Assembly (NCBI GenBank): GCA_030690315.1
Contig: JAUYGY010000052.1
Span: forward strand, 1-42,152
DNA length: 42,152 bases
Origin: Aequorivita sp.
Lineage (GTDB): Bacteria; Bacteroidota; Bacteroidia; Flavobacteriales; Flavobacteriaceae
Direction: 5' to 3'
In this document: positions 23,533 to 31,239 of the stretch, one piece after another
Position numbering within the stretch: the stretch's first letter is position 1
How the letters are laid out: each line of letters opens with the position of its first letter
Made by a program: the position numbers and the translations under genes
The notes under the pieces: generated by a model
Told to the model about the DNA's origin: nothing
What the model saw: only the letters and a program-made list of their open reading frames with translations
Database searches by the model: none

Positions 23533-23698
23533 TTTCTATAATTATCATAGAAACAGGTTTTTATGATATATTTTTATTACATTTAGAATAGTTTTTTCTC
23601 AAAGACTTTTTATTTTAGCTTTTACCCTTCACAGTTTGCCCCAAAATTTAAAATAGTAATCAATTTTAATATTTATACTAATTTAATTTTATGGGATT

Positions 23699-24523
23699 AT
23701 GAAAACAACCACCAACCTTAAGTTTATTGCAATAGCATCAATATTGTTGCTATTGAATTTTAGTGTGTTTGCTCAAAATGAAGCAAATAGGCCAGCGTAT
23801 GTTACAGTTACAACACTGCACTGGAATATGGATAAAGAAGATTTTGATATGGATAGCTGGAAGGCTGTAGAAAAGGAATATCTGGACAAGGTAACAAGCA
23901 AGAATGAACATATTCTATCTGCATCTTTTTATACACATCTTTTTACTCCAGATAACAGTGAGGTGATTTATGTACAAACCTATCCTTCCTGGGAAGCAAT
24001 GGGTAAAGCTGCTGCACGAAATACCGAATTGGAAAAACTGGCCTGGCCAGATGAGAAAGCAGCGAAAGCATTTTTCAAAAAACAGGGAGATTACTTTGAC
24101 ATTAGACATTCCGATGAAATTTATGCGCCCCTTGATGGTGCCAAATTAGTACCACAGGATAATACTAAAGATTTAGTGCTGTATGTTCGCAAAACCTATT
24201 TTACTTTTCCTGAAGATGGTACAGAAAAGGAATTCGACGAAATGCGGGCTGAAAATTTCGCCAAAGTCATATCAAAAAACGAATATATAAAAGGATATTA
24301 CCCCAATGTTCATGCTTGGGGAAGTGATAGAACTGAATTTATTGAAGCTTTTTATGTTGATTCCATGTGCGATTTGGAAAAAATGTTCGATAAAAATGGC
24401 GAATTGATTGACCAAGCCTGGCCAGGAGATTCTGGGAGAGCAAGGGGTAAAAAATGGGGCAAATACTTCACGGGTGTTCACGGGGATGCTGCCTATACTT
24501 TAGTGGCCGAACTTTCAAAATAG
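23699..24523 (+). CDS. Secreted protein with two dimeric-barrel-like repeats
   Basis: This 274-residue protein has a signal peptide (SILLLLNFSVFAQNE). The mature part contains two copies of a domain of about 110 residues. The first runs WKAVEKEYLDKVTSKNEHIL, then YVQTYPSWEAMGKA and LAWPDEKAAKAFFKK. The second runs MRAENFAKVISKNEYIKGYY, then FYVDSMCDLEKMF and AWPGDSGRARGKKWGKYF. The shared plan resembles alpha/beta ferredoxin-like dimeric barrels (antibiotic-monooxygenase-like), here fused in tandem. It is probably periplasmic or secreted. No catalytic residue is evident. A terminator follows at 24548. Confidence 0.7.
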   Translation: MKTTTNLKFIAIASILLLLNFSVFAQNEANRPAYVTVTTLHWNMDKEDFDMDSWKAVEKEYLDKVTSKNEHILSASFYTHLFTPDNSEVIYVQTYPSWEAMGKAAARNTELEKLAWPDEKAAKAFFKKQGDYFDIRHSDEIYAPLDGAKLVPQDNTKDLVLYVRKTYFTFPEDGTEKEFDEMRAENFAKVISKNEYIKGYYPNVHAWGSDRTEFIEAFYVDSMCDLEKMFDKNGELIDQAWPGDSGRARGKKWGKYFTGVHGDAAYTLVAELSK

Positions 24524-24547
24524 AACTTCAGAAATTATAATTTTGAG

Positions 24548-24579
24548 AAAAGGATGTTTTAAAAAAGCATCCTTTTTTT
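24548..24579 (+). terminator. Rho-independent terminator
   Basis: AAAAGGATG (24548-24556) pairs with CATCCTTTT (24568-24576), followed by T residues, 24 bases after the stop. Confidence 0.9.
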
Positions 24580-24633
24580 ATTCTTTAGAAGGGCGTATTT
24601 TCGCGGCTTGGCTGTTGTAAATATTAACTTTTA

Positions 24634-25629
24634 ATGGATTCAGTAACACAGATTGTTTTGGGAGTCGCCGTGGGCGAAGCGGTTTTAGGAAAAAAAATCG
24701 GCAATAAAGCTATCGTTTTGGGCGCAATAGCAGGAACAATCCCTGATTTGGATGTCGCTGCAAACTATTTTACCGATACCGTTTCTGCTTTGGAAATCCA
24801 CCGCGGCTTTACGCACTCCATTCTTTTTGCTCTAGTTTTTGGTTTGATTTTCGGTTGGCTGCTTTCGCTTTGGGACAAACGGGCGACTTTAAAACAATGG
24901 TCGTGGTTTTGGTTTTTGTGTTTTGTAACGCATCCTTTGTTGGACGCGCACACCACTTGGGGCACACAGCTCTTTTGGCCTTTTGATCTTCGGTTGGCGT
25001 ATAAGAATATTTTTGTCATTGATCCTCTTTACACATTGCCGTTTTTGGTGTTTTTGATTTTGGCGATGTTTCAAAAAAGAGGAAGTGTAAAAAGACGAAA
25101 ATTCAATAATCTCGGATTAATTATTAGCAGCGGGTATATGTTGGTTACCATAATTCTGAAGGGAATTACCTTTTATAAATTTGAAACTGCACTCAAAGAG
25201 CAAAACATTTCCTACTTAGCGTTGCAGACCAAACCCAGTCCGATGAACGCGATTTTATGGACGGCAAATGTGGAAACCGAAAATGCATTTTTAATAGGCG
25301 ATTATTCCTTTTTTGATACGAAACCAATTCAATTTTCACCGCATCCTAAAAATCATGAAATCCTGGGAGATTTAAGGAACGAAGACAAAGTGCAGCGACT
25401 TATAAAAATAACCCAAGGTTGGTACACTGTTTCTGAAAGAGCCGATGGAATTTACTTAAACGATCTTCGGTTTGGGATGATGAGTGTTGACCCTAATGCA
25501 GATAAATTCGCCTTTAGTTTTCTTATTGAAAAAACTGGAAACGAAGTAACGGTAACGGAAGAACCAAAAGATACACGCGATGCTGAAAAATTATTATCTG
25601 ATCTTTGGGAACGGATAAAGGGAAATTAG
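24634..25629 (+). CDS. YdjM/DUF457-type membrane-bound metal-dependent hydrolase
   Basis: This 331-residue protein has the pattern of the LexA-binding inner-membrane metal hydrolase family (YdjM-like, also called DUF457). DSVTQIVLGVAVGEAVLGKKI is the first segment; IAGTIPDLDVAA gives a metal ligand; and EIHRGFTHSILFA and VTHPLLDAHTTWGTQLFWPF give the histidines. The first 190 residues hold about five membrane segments, and the C-terminal 140 residues are soluble. The substrate is unknown. It is convergent with the SnoaL-like gene (stops overlap by four bases). It contains the window's only ATGCAT that I found (25283-25288). Confidence 0.82.
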   Translation: MDSVTQIVLGVAVGEAVLGKKIGNKAIVLGAIAGTIPDLDVAANYFTDTVSALEIHRGFTHSILFALVFGLIFGWLLSLWDKRATLKQWSWFWFLCFVTHPLLDAHTTWGTQLFWPFDLRLAYKNIFVIDPLYTLPFLVFLILAMFQKRGSVKRRKFNNLGLIISSGYMLVTIILKGITFYKFETALKEQNISYLALQTKPSPMNAILWTANVETENAFLIGDYSFFDTKPIQFSPHPKNHEILGDLRNEDKVQRLIKITQGWYTVSERADGIYLNDLRFGMMSVDPNADKFAFSFLIEKTGNEVTVTEEPKDTRDAEKLLSDLWERIKGN

Positions 25630-26051
25630 CAACTTAAATCTGCAATAATTTTCCATTCTCCTTCAATCTTTCTGAAGATAATTAGGAAAACTCCATTTGC
25701 ATTTCCTGCCTCGCGAACCAAATGAAATTGGCCCATAACATAATATGAACCTTCCTCAATTTGGGTCATTGCATCAATTGTAAATGATAAATTTCCTGTA
25801 TGTTCCTTTGTGGGATACCCCTTTTTATAATTTTCCAAAGTATTTTTCCAGCCATGTGTTAATCCGCTGCTGCCGTAAAATTTTAGGGAATCACTTTTAA
25901 TATAACCTTGCATAAAACCTTCAATATCGTTTTGGTTCCACGCATTTTCCTGCATTTTTAATACTGTCAGAATCGCTTTTCTATCCTCCGTTGCGGTTTG
26001 TGCAAAGGTGGTTACGGTAATAAACAGGAATAATACAAACAGCTTTTTCAT
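25626..26051 (-). CDS. Secreted SnoaL/DUF4440-like protein
   Basis: This 141-residue protein has a signal peptide (LFVLFLFITVTTFAQ) and an NTF2-like (SnoaL/DUF4440) domain: DRKAILTVLKMQENAWNQNDIEGFMQGY, then LTHGWKNTLENYKKGYP and VFLIIFRKIEGEWKIIADLSC at the end. The family fold is a cone-shaped alpha+beta barrel used as enzyme or ligand-binding module. The C-terminal Cys is the last residue. The -7-like element TATCTTTA (minus strand, 26075-26082) lies 23 bases upstream of the start. The stop overlaps the convergent gene. Confidence 0.8.
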   Translation of the reverse strand: MKKLFVLFLFITVTTFAQTATEDRKAILTVLKMQENAWNQNDIEGFMQGYIKSDSLKFYGSSGLTHGWKNTLENYKKGYPTKEHTGNLSFTIDAMTQIEEGSYYVMGQFHLVREAGNANGVFLIIFRKIEGEWKIIADLSC

Positions 26052-26100
26052 CTTTTTAAATTTTGATTGCTGCCTAAAGATACTTTCTTTTTAGATTAGT

Positions 26101-27201
26101 TTATAGTACACTTTTCTGTTTTTTATAAAAAGCATCCGCCTGCATTTGCATTAGTTCGCGGGCTTTTTTGCGTTTATAGTCGTACAGTTCCTGTTCTTCG
26201 GCTATGTCTGCATACACACGGTTGTTGATGTCGCGGTCTGTGGTTACCAGTACATCCCGTTGTGCTTTCTGTTGTGTTACCCACGATTTTAGAGCGCTTT
26301 CCTGTTCTTCCAATTTTAAATCGTAAGCGCCTTTGGGAGACAAAAGTTTGGCGAAGATGGGCGAGGTTTCAATCGCTAAAAACAGTAAAAAGATAAATAG
26401 TGAGGGCAACCATGGCAATTTGTCCAACGCATTCGCGCGCGCCATCAAGCCATCAAAACCATCAATTACTGGTTGGGTGTCGGCCACTTTGGCTTTGTAT
26501 TCGGTAGCGAGGGTGGCTATCTGTGCTTCTGCAGCGGTTATTTTTTCTGCGTTTGTTTTCTTTAATTCTGCTAAGGCAGCTAGCTCGGCGTCGTGTTTTT
26601 CTCGTTTCTCTTTATATACGGGACCTTTGCCCAATTTCTCGGTGCCTTTTCTACCTTCGGCTTCGGCTATGTATGTTTCGTATAGGGCGTTTACTTCAAT
26701 TTCCTTGTCACTCACTTCCTTTTTTAAACCTTCAATTTCTGTATCTAATGCCGTTACGGAAGGAGTGTACTGCAATGCCAGCTGGTCTTTGTTGGCGAGG
26801 GTCATTTCGTTTTTCTCTGTGAGCAACACTTGGTTGATTTCCTTTTCGAAGATTTTCATTTCCAAGGGCTTTGAGATTACTATAGCTATTATTACCGCCA
26901 AAGCAATCCGCGGCGATGCCTGTAGCAATTCATCAAAGAAACTGTTGCTTTTTTTGATGGTGGAAACGATGAATCTATCCAAGTTGAAGATGAGTAAACC
27001 CCAGATTATTCCGAAGAAAATGGCAGAGTAATAATTGTCAAAAACTGTGTAAAGCGCATAAGCGGCGGCAATGGTGGCCATAACGGCGGTAAAGAAAACG
27101 GTGGCACCAATGCCGGCGTATTTGGTGCGTTCCCCTGGGGAACATTCGTCAAGGATGGCGGTGTCTGCGCCAGAGCAGAAGATGAAAAAGCGTTGTAGCA
27201 T
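26101..27201 (-). CDS. DUF4407 membrane protein with long coiled coil
   Basis: This 366-residue protein has about four membrane segments (residues 32-48, 57-75, 95-115 and 262-280) and a long charged coiled coil between the third and fourth (roughly residues 120-240), as in the DUF4407 family. Marks are CSPGERTKYAGIGATVFFTAVMA and WGLLIFNLDRFIVSTIKK near the N-terminus, and LPWLPSLFIFLLFLAIETSPIFAKL near the end. A second helical part follows (RDINNRVYADIAEEQ). The function is unknown. It is a single minus-strand gene with no obvious promoter match; a heptamer tract lies about 60 bases upstream of the start. Confidence 0.8.
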   Translation of the reverse strand: MLQRFFIFCSGADTAILDECSPGERTKYAGIGATVFFTAVMATIAAAYALYTVFDNYYSAIFFGIIWGLLIFNLDRFIVSTIKKSNSFFDELLQASPRIALAVIIAIVISKPLEMKIFEKEINQVLLTEKNEMTLANKDQLALQYTPSVTALDTEIEGLKKEVSDKEIEVNALYETYIAEAEGRKGTEKLGKGPVYKEKREKHDAELAALAELKKTNAEKITAAEAQIATLATEYKAKVADTQPVIDGFDGLMARANALDKLPWLPSLFIFLLFLAIETSPIFAKLLSPKGAYDLKLEEQESALKSWVTQQKAQRDVLVTTDRDINNRVYADIAEEQELYDYKRKKARELMQMQADAFYKKQKSVL

Positions 27202-27606
27202 AGTGATTTTAGATTGATGAGCTTATATAACGCTATTTCTTTCAGAATGTTACAAGGTTCAATGAACAATTAGCAATGAACAATTAACAATAATCACTTA
27301 TGCCTATAGCTTATAGCTTAAGACGGAATATGCTGCTAAAATGTTATCACCGTTTTTATCTTGAGAGGTGCAGGTCATTTTTGCCATGTTTACTGCCAAT
27401 TTTTCAATGCCATATTTTGCCGTCGGGTGCAAGAAGTTTCAATGCGCGGTCGTCAAAAAAACGGATGGATATTTTTTGGTGCTCGTTCATTTTTTTTATT
27501 TTGTTGTGTTTACGGTTTCCTAGGAATACCTGTTGTGGGCATTCGTTGCAAAGGTGTGATGGTGGGGGGACTAGTTTGGACTAGCGGAGGTTGTTTAGCA
27601 TTGGCA
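27202..27606. other. Intergenic region with heptamer tract and gene relic
   Basis: From about 27257 to 27297 there is a heptamer tract (CAATGAA, CAATTAG, CAATGAA, CAATTAA, CAATAAT) close in words to the arm at 18097. A Bro-N-type relic lies at 27404-27490 on the minus strand. From 27500 to 27606 nothing else is seen. This is the border between the conserved DUF4407 gene and the restriction-modification island. Confidence 0.6.
27404..27490 (-). pseudogene. Relic of a Bro-N/DinD-type gene (internal deletion)
   Basis: This 28-codon frame reads MNEHQKISIRFFDDR and continues directly with ALKLLAPDGKIWH and a stop. In Bro-N-type proteins (antirepressor/DinD-like, often called virulence protein), as I recall them, KISIRFFDDR-like sequence is the first strand and LKLLAPDGK-like sequence occurs some 50-60 residues later. 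Here they are joined, so the intervening part has been deleted and the rest of the gene is lost. It lies just next to the restriction-modification genes, in line with an accessory-gene site. The call rests on remembered family motifs only. Confidence 0.5.
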
Positions 27607-28716
27607 TTATTCTTCAACTTCATAGTTAAATTCAACCTTACTCTGTTTTATTATTTCACTCAATACACTTGGAATATTTCCTTTACCCTCAATAATTTCT
27701 AAACTATCTTTTAATTTTTCGATATTTATGATTTCTTCGATGCAAGAAACATATTTATCAACTATTGCATCAACGGAATATTGCTGTTTAGCCCCATCCT
27801 TAATTCTTGCAGTTAATTTCTCTACTGTTTCTGTAGATTTTATAACAAAGGTTATTGGGAACTTTTCAAGCTTGTCTATGTCAAGAAAATATTTTTTAAC
27901 ATCAGTGGTTTCTGTTACTTGAAAAAATCTTCCAAGTGGTTTCATTACAAAGTCAATTCCACCATCATTTGCGTTTGTTCTTCCTGTTTTATAGAGTTTT
28001 AAGTTTTCAGGTTCAATCGTTTCTTCCGTAAACCCAAAAAATACTGTTTGGTCATTATAGATAGCTTTTAAGATTGAATAGCTTACTATTTCAAAGATTC
28101 TTGCATCAATGTTTGGCTCCAAAAGGCCTAATATGAAAGTTTTGATTTCATCTGGTTCTTCATTTTCAATATCTTTTAATCGCTCGCAGGTTTCAATAAA
28201 GCTTTCAAAAGCACTCCTTTTAGAAGTTGCATACGCATCAATAATTTCAATTATAGCCTGTGCTAGATTTACAGTATTCTTATTTACATTTATTTCTATC
28301 AGATTCGTATTAATCCAATAGCGCTTTGTTTCAACAACTCGTATAATTGGAATATAATCACAGGTAGGAAAATACTTTCTGAACTCTTGATTCATTCTTT
28401 GATTTAAAGCGTGGTTTTGAAGTCGTGCGCCAAATGGCAACTCTCTTTGGCGCTTAAAAAGAGAAGAAAATTTAGCTCCTCCATATTTAGAATAGTCACC
28501 TTGCTTATTGAACCCTTCTTTTATATAATCTTCTACAAGAACATAGATTGCATACAGGTTTCCAAAACTCCCTCTTGCTTTAGAACCCTTGTGAGCTGAA
28601 ACTGTTTTCTGGTTTATGTATTTTAATAATTCACTATTATTAAAAATGGCCTCCGCTTCATCACCAAACTGATTGTTTAAAATCTCAAAGATTTTTTCAG
28701 TAAATGAGTGTTTCAT
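27607..28716 (-). CDS. Probable type II restriction endonuclease
   Basis: This 369-residue protein has no motif that I can name with certainty, but it is the third gene of a controller-methyltransferase-X set, overlaps the methyltransferase gene by four bases, and has the size of a type II enzyme. A candidate PD-(D/E)xK-like core is NDGGIDFVMKPLGRFFQVTE near residue 250, in which D and the last Glu may coordinate metal. The N-terminal half is helical, with KGSKARGSFGNLYAIYVLVED. The target should be the sequence methylated by the partner, predicted ATGCAT (see that entry). Other possibilities are a non-nuclease accessory protein. Confidence 0.68.
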   Translation of the reverse strand: MKHSFTEKIFEILNNQFGDEAEAIFNNSELLKYINQKTVSAHKGSKARGSFGNLYAIYVLVEDYIKEGFNKQGDYSKYGGAKFSSLFKRQRELPFGARLQNHALNQRMNQEFRKYFPTCDYIPIIRVVETKRYWINTNLIEINVNKNTVNLAQAIIEIIDAYATSKRSAFESFIETCERLKDIENEEPDEIKTFILGLLEPNIDARIFEIVSYSILKAIYNDQTVFFGFTEETIEPENLKLYKTGRTNANDGGIDFVMKPLGRFFQVTETTDVKKYFLDIDKLEKFPITFVIKSTETVEKLTARIKDGAKQQYSVDAIVDKYVSCIEEIINIEKLKDSLEIIEGKGNIPSVLSEIIKQSKVEFNYEVEE

Positions 28717-29573
28717 ATTTTAGGTTCAAATAATGTTTGTTGTGCTTGATTTTTAATTTGATAGGTTTTGGGTTCAGGTTTCAAATCTTCACCATTTAAG
28801 GTAGTTTCATTGAGAACTCTTCTAATTCCAATCTTCGTGTATTCTTCATCAATCTCAATGCCTATGGATTTTCTGTGAAGTAATTTAGCCACGAAAGAAG
28901 TTGTAAAAGTGCCTGAGAATGGGTCTAAAACTGTATCTCCCACTTTTGAGCTTGCTTTTATTATTCTTTCAAGCAGAGCGATTGGTTTTTGAGTTGGATG
29001 ATTTTCGTATTCGAACATTCTGTATCGGACTCTTGGAAAATCCCAAACGTTTCCAGGTACTTTTTCAGTGTTATATGGTTGTGGGGGGGTTTTTCTATAG
29101 TCAATTAGTTTCCTTTTAGCACCAGTTTTGGCTTCGACAAGTATATCATCTGAGTTAAAGTTGTAATTTTTGTTGTCTTTTACACAGAATAAAATCGGCT
29201 CGTACATTGAGCCATAAAAATTTTTTGCCTGAACTCCCGAACTATCATAAGACCAAATTATTCGAGATAGAATTGAAATTTTATCACGTAAATACAAGTC
29301 AAAATAAGGTATAAACTGTGTTGAAGTCATTACATAAAAACTACCATTATCTTTTAACTTTCTTAAACATAGATCTAGCCATTTATAGCACCAATCAAGA
29401 TATTCTTGGTCAGTTTCCCATTTATCTTTACGTCCATTAAAATCTTTCCCAATATTATAAGGTGGGTCAACGAAAATTAAGTCTATAGATTTATCCTCAA
29501 TTTTCGATTCTAAAACCTGAATCGCATCTCCATTGAATATTATATGACCTTCTTTTTGGTGCGTCTTAATCAT
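28713..29573 (-). CDS. N6-adenine DNA methyltransferase (YhdJ-like)
   Basis: This 286-residue protein is an adenine-N6 methyltransferase. The catalytic motif IV DPPYNIGKDF is at residues 36-45 and the SAM-binding motif I DPFSGTFTTSFVAKLL is near residue 217, the beta-class order. Stretches such as IIWSYDSSGVQAKNFYGSMY, LVEAKTGAKRKLIDYRKTPP and VPGNVWDFPRVRYRMFEYEN are, as I recall, almost word for word those of E. coli YhdJ, which methylates ATGCAT. So ATGCAT is the predicted site. It is the middle gene of a minus-strand operon, overlapping both neighbours by four bases. Confidence 0.88.
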   Translation of the reverse strand: MIKTHQKEGHIIFNGDAIQVLESKIEDKSIDLIFVDPPYNIGKDFNGRKDKWETDQEYLDWCYKWLDLCLRKLKDNGSFYVMTSTQFIPYFDLYLRDKISILSRIIWSYDSSGVQAKNFYGSMYEPILFCVKDNKNYNFNSDDILVEAKTGAKRKLIDYRKTPPQPYNTEKVPGNVWDFPRVRYRMFEYENHPTQKPIALLERIIKASSKVGDTVLDPFSGTFTTSFVAKLLHRKSIGIEIDEEYTKIGIRRVLNETTLNGEDLKPEPKTYQIKNQAQQTLFEPKI

Positions 29574-29860
29574 TTTCTCACGTATTTTGCCTGTTCTTCT
29601 GCTACTTTTAAAGCATTTAAACCTTGGTTTTCATCTTTAATTAAGTCATAGACTTTGTTGGCCAACCACAATGTTTCTAAGCCGGAAAGTTCTATTTTAA
29701 AAACTTCACTCAGTTTTTTAAGGTCCTCTCGCTTCAATAACTTTTGGTCGTTTTCTGCTTTACTCAAAAACCCTTCACCAATATCAAGTTTAGTAGCAAG
29801 TTCACGCTGCTTCATCCCTGCTTCCTCTCTTAACTGCCTTATTTTTTGTCCGAACGTCAT
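29570..29860 (-). CDS. XRE-type controller (C) protein of the RM operon
   Basis: This 96-residue protein has an N-terminal helix-turn-helix (QKIRQLREEAGMKQRELATK, then DIGEGFLSKAENDQKLLKRE) and a short C-terminal tail. It is the first gene of the operon and overlaps the methyltransferase by four bases. C proteins of type II restriction systems bind palindromes in their own promoter to delay endonuclease expression. A fitting dyad, GTCCAAATTTGGTC, lies at 29878-29891, between the -7 element and the start codon. Unlike classical C proteins it is followed first by the methyltransferase, not the endonuclease, so it would control all three genes. Confidence 0.82.
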   Translation of the reverse strand: MTFGQKIRQLREEAGMKQRELATKLDIGEGFLSKAENDQKLLKREDLKKLSEVFKIELSGLETLWLANKVYDLIKDENQGLNALKVAEEQAKYVRK

Positions 29861-29877
29861 TGACTTAATTTATACTT

Positions 29878-29891
29878 GTCCAAATTTGGTC
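29878..29891 (-). promoter_or_regulatory. Candidate operator of the controller protein
   Basis: GTCCAAATTTGGTC contains the perfect 10-bp palindrome CCAAATTTGG (29880-29889). It sits just downstream of the -7 element, around the expected transcription start, which suits repression. Confidence 0.55.
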
Positions 29892-29898
29892 AAAGTTA
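29891..29898 (-). promoter_or_regulatory. -7 promoter element of the RM operon
   Basis: On the minus strand this is TAACTTTG, an exact TAnnTTTG match, 30 bases upstream of the controller start. Confidence 0.65.
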
Positions 29899-30201
29899 AA
29901 AAATAATTTTTGATTGTTGGTAGTGCGTTGGAATAAAATGGCTTTAATGGTCTTTTTGGCGTTGATTCATGTTTTTGATAAAAATTAAGTGTGCCATTTA
30001 TGCGATTAGCTTTTTTTCATTGTCGTCCAATTGTGTATGTATCGTATGGCCTATTGAATATGTCATTAATTAGGAATGAAGACATCTGCCGGGGTGATTT
30101 AGAATGGATGTGGATTTCTGTAAAAGGTGTGTTTTTTTAGTTGATGGTCGTCCGTTGTCGGTTATCAGTCTTGGCTCTTGGCTCTTGGCTCTTGTTGTCT
30201 T
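29899..30201. other. Gene-free region with heptamer end
   Basis: No gene is supported here. It is AT-rich with no clear dyads. At 30171-30197 it ends in a TTGGCTC heptamer repeat (three copies) that abuts the stop codon of the MepB-family gene, with the same word as the tract at 6853-6875. Confidence 0.5.
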
Positions 30202-30678
30202 TTATTTATACAATTCTTTTATTCTTTCTAAATCGGGGGTTTGTTGTGTTTCGTAAAAATAATCTAGTTGCCATTGCTGTGTTTTTTCCGCTTGTTTGTT
30301 GTTTGTGGTATCCCAATCTGGGTAAACACGAAAGCCTCGTTTGCCGTCTTTTTTTTCGGTGGTAACTATTCCTTTGGTTATTAAAATTGATTTTGGGAAA
30401 ACAAATTGGCCCATACGGTTTTCCATTTGTACGTTGATAATGTAAAATTGGAAGTTGTCTTTTTCAGAAAAGGGTTGGGTAATTCCTTTTGTATTTCGGT
30501 TCCAAAAGGTGACGAACTGCCCTACTTTTTTAGGGGTTATTTTTGCAGTTCTACTTATAACAAGACGCCCGTCAATTTGAAATTGACAGGCGCTGTATTC
30601 CTTGCTTTCGGGTTCGGTTATGAAGTCAGAAATTTTTAGGCCGCAGTTGCGGTAAATTTCTTTATGGATTTCATTCAT
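30202..30678 (-). CDS. MepB-family protein
   Basis: This 158-residue protein has the MepB family pattern: GLKISDFITEPESKEYSACQF with DGRLVISRTAKITPKKVGQF and FVTFWNRN, then GQFVFPKSILITKGIV and RGFRVYPDWD. The family is named after a gene beside a staphylococcal efflux pump; its biochemical role is unknown. No signal peptide is seen, so it is cytoplasmic. The stop lies right at a TTGGCTC heptamer tract. It is 29 bases downstream of the lipocalin-like gene on the same strand, so the two could be co-transcribed. Confidence 0.82.
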   Translation of the reverse strand: MNEIHKEIYRNCGLKISDFITEPESKEYSACQFQIDGRLVISRTAKITPKKVGQFVTFWNRNTKGITQPFSEKDNFQFYIINVQMENRMGQFVFPKSILITKGIVTTEKKDGKRGFRVYPDWDTTNNKQAEKTQQWQLDYFYETQQTPDLERIKELYK

Positions 30679-30707
30679 TAAAACTGAAATGAATTTTTAT
30701 TTTGCTA

Positions 30708-31100
30708 TTAAATTGGCTTTAAGACCTCAAGCTTCAACCCACTATCCTTGTCTGTAAAAAACACTTTGTCGCCGCTTTTTGAAACTTTAAGCGTCATTTT
30801 TGTGCGGGTGGTGGTGATAGTTTGAGTGTTGGGATTGTAGCTCCAAGTTGCATTTTTATGTGAAGTGGTGTTGTACTCATAAGCGCTGCCTTTTTCCTTT
30901 TTCTCCTTTATTTCAAAGCTATTGTCAGCATACAAATTAATAATAGCATTGGTCATTTTTGCGGCCATTGTAGGGTTGCTGTTGCTATTTTCAACATTTA
31001 CCACAAGCCAAGTGCCGGTGATGTCATTTTGGGTAAGGGATTGGCTTTGTACGGTTCCTGCAAAAAGAACCAAGGCGAAAAGGGCGATTAAATTTTTCAT
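30708..31100 (-). CDS. Secreted lipocalin-like protein
   Basis: This 130-residue protein has a signal peptide (LIALFALVLFAGTVQSQS) and a lipocalin-like/small beta-barrel domain: NDITGTWLVVNVENSNSNP, INLYADNSFEIKEK, ATWSYNPNTQTITTTRTKM and VFFTDKDSGLKLEVLKPI. The GTW motif near the first strand is typical. The ligand is unknown. A near-consensus -7 element TATCTTTC (minus strand, 31147-31154) is about 46 bases upstream of the start. Confidence 0.78.
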   Translation of the reverse strand: MKNLIALFALVLFAGTVQSQSLTQNDITGTWLVVNVENSNSNPTMAAKMTNAIINLYADNSFEIKEKKEKGSAYEYNTTSHKNATWSYNPNTQTITTTRTKMTLKVSKSGDKVFFTDKDSGLKLEVLKPI

Positions 31101-31213
31101 TAGTATAAATATTTAAAGAGTTGTTTTTTATTTTTAAAACTTTTCTGAAAGATAGGGATTTTTGGTAGAAAATTTTAGGATAATTATGTCATAGCTATAA
31201 CCGAAAAGAATTT

Positions 31214-31221
31214 TACTTTTG
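31214..31221 (+). promoter_or_regulatory. -7 promoter element of mvaD
   Basis: TACTTTTG is an exact TAnnTTTG match 18 bases before the ATG at 31240, so the leader is very short. Confidence 0.65.
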
Positions 31222-31239
31222 TACTACCATTTTCACGCT

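Noticed and set aside
23533..23553. TTTCTAT/ATAGAAA hairpin as the terminator of the MutS-family operon
   Set aside because: The stem is short and AT-rich and the T-run does not follow directly; too weak to call.
25283..25288. The single ATGCAT as proof of strong site avoidance
   Set aside because: A higher-order estimate expects only a few sites in the window, so one site is not significant; a genome-wide count is needed.
26333..27031. A 232-codon plus-strand frame
   Set aside because: It lies wholly antisense within the DUF4407 gene, has serine/phenylalanine-rich low-complexity content and no start context; it is a codon shadow.
27300..27702. Two overlapping plus-strand frames of about 94 and 113 codons
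   Set aside because: Cysteine/phenylalanine-rich, no motif; they overlap the Bro-N relic and the endonuclease gene on the other strand.
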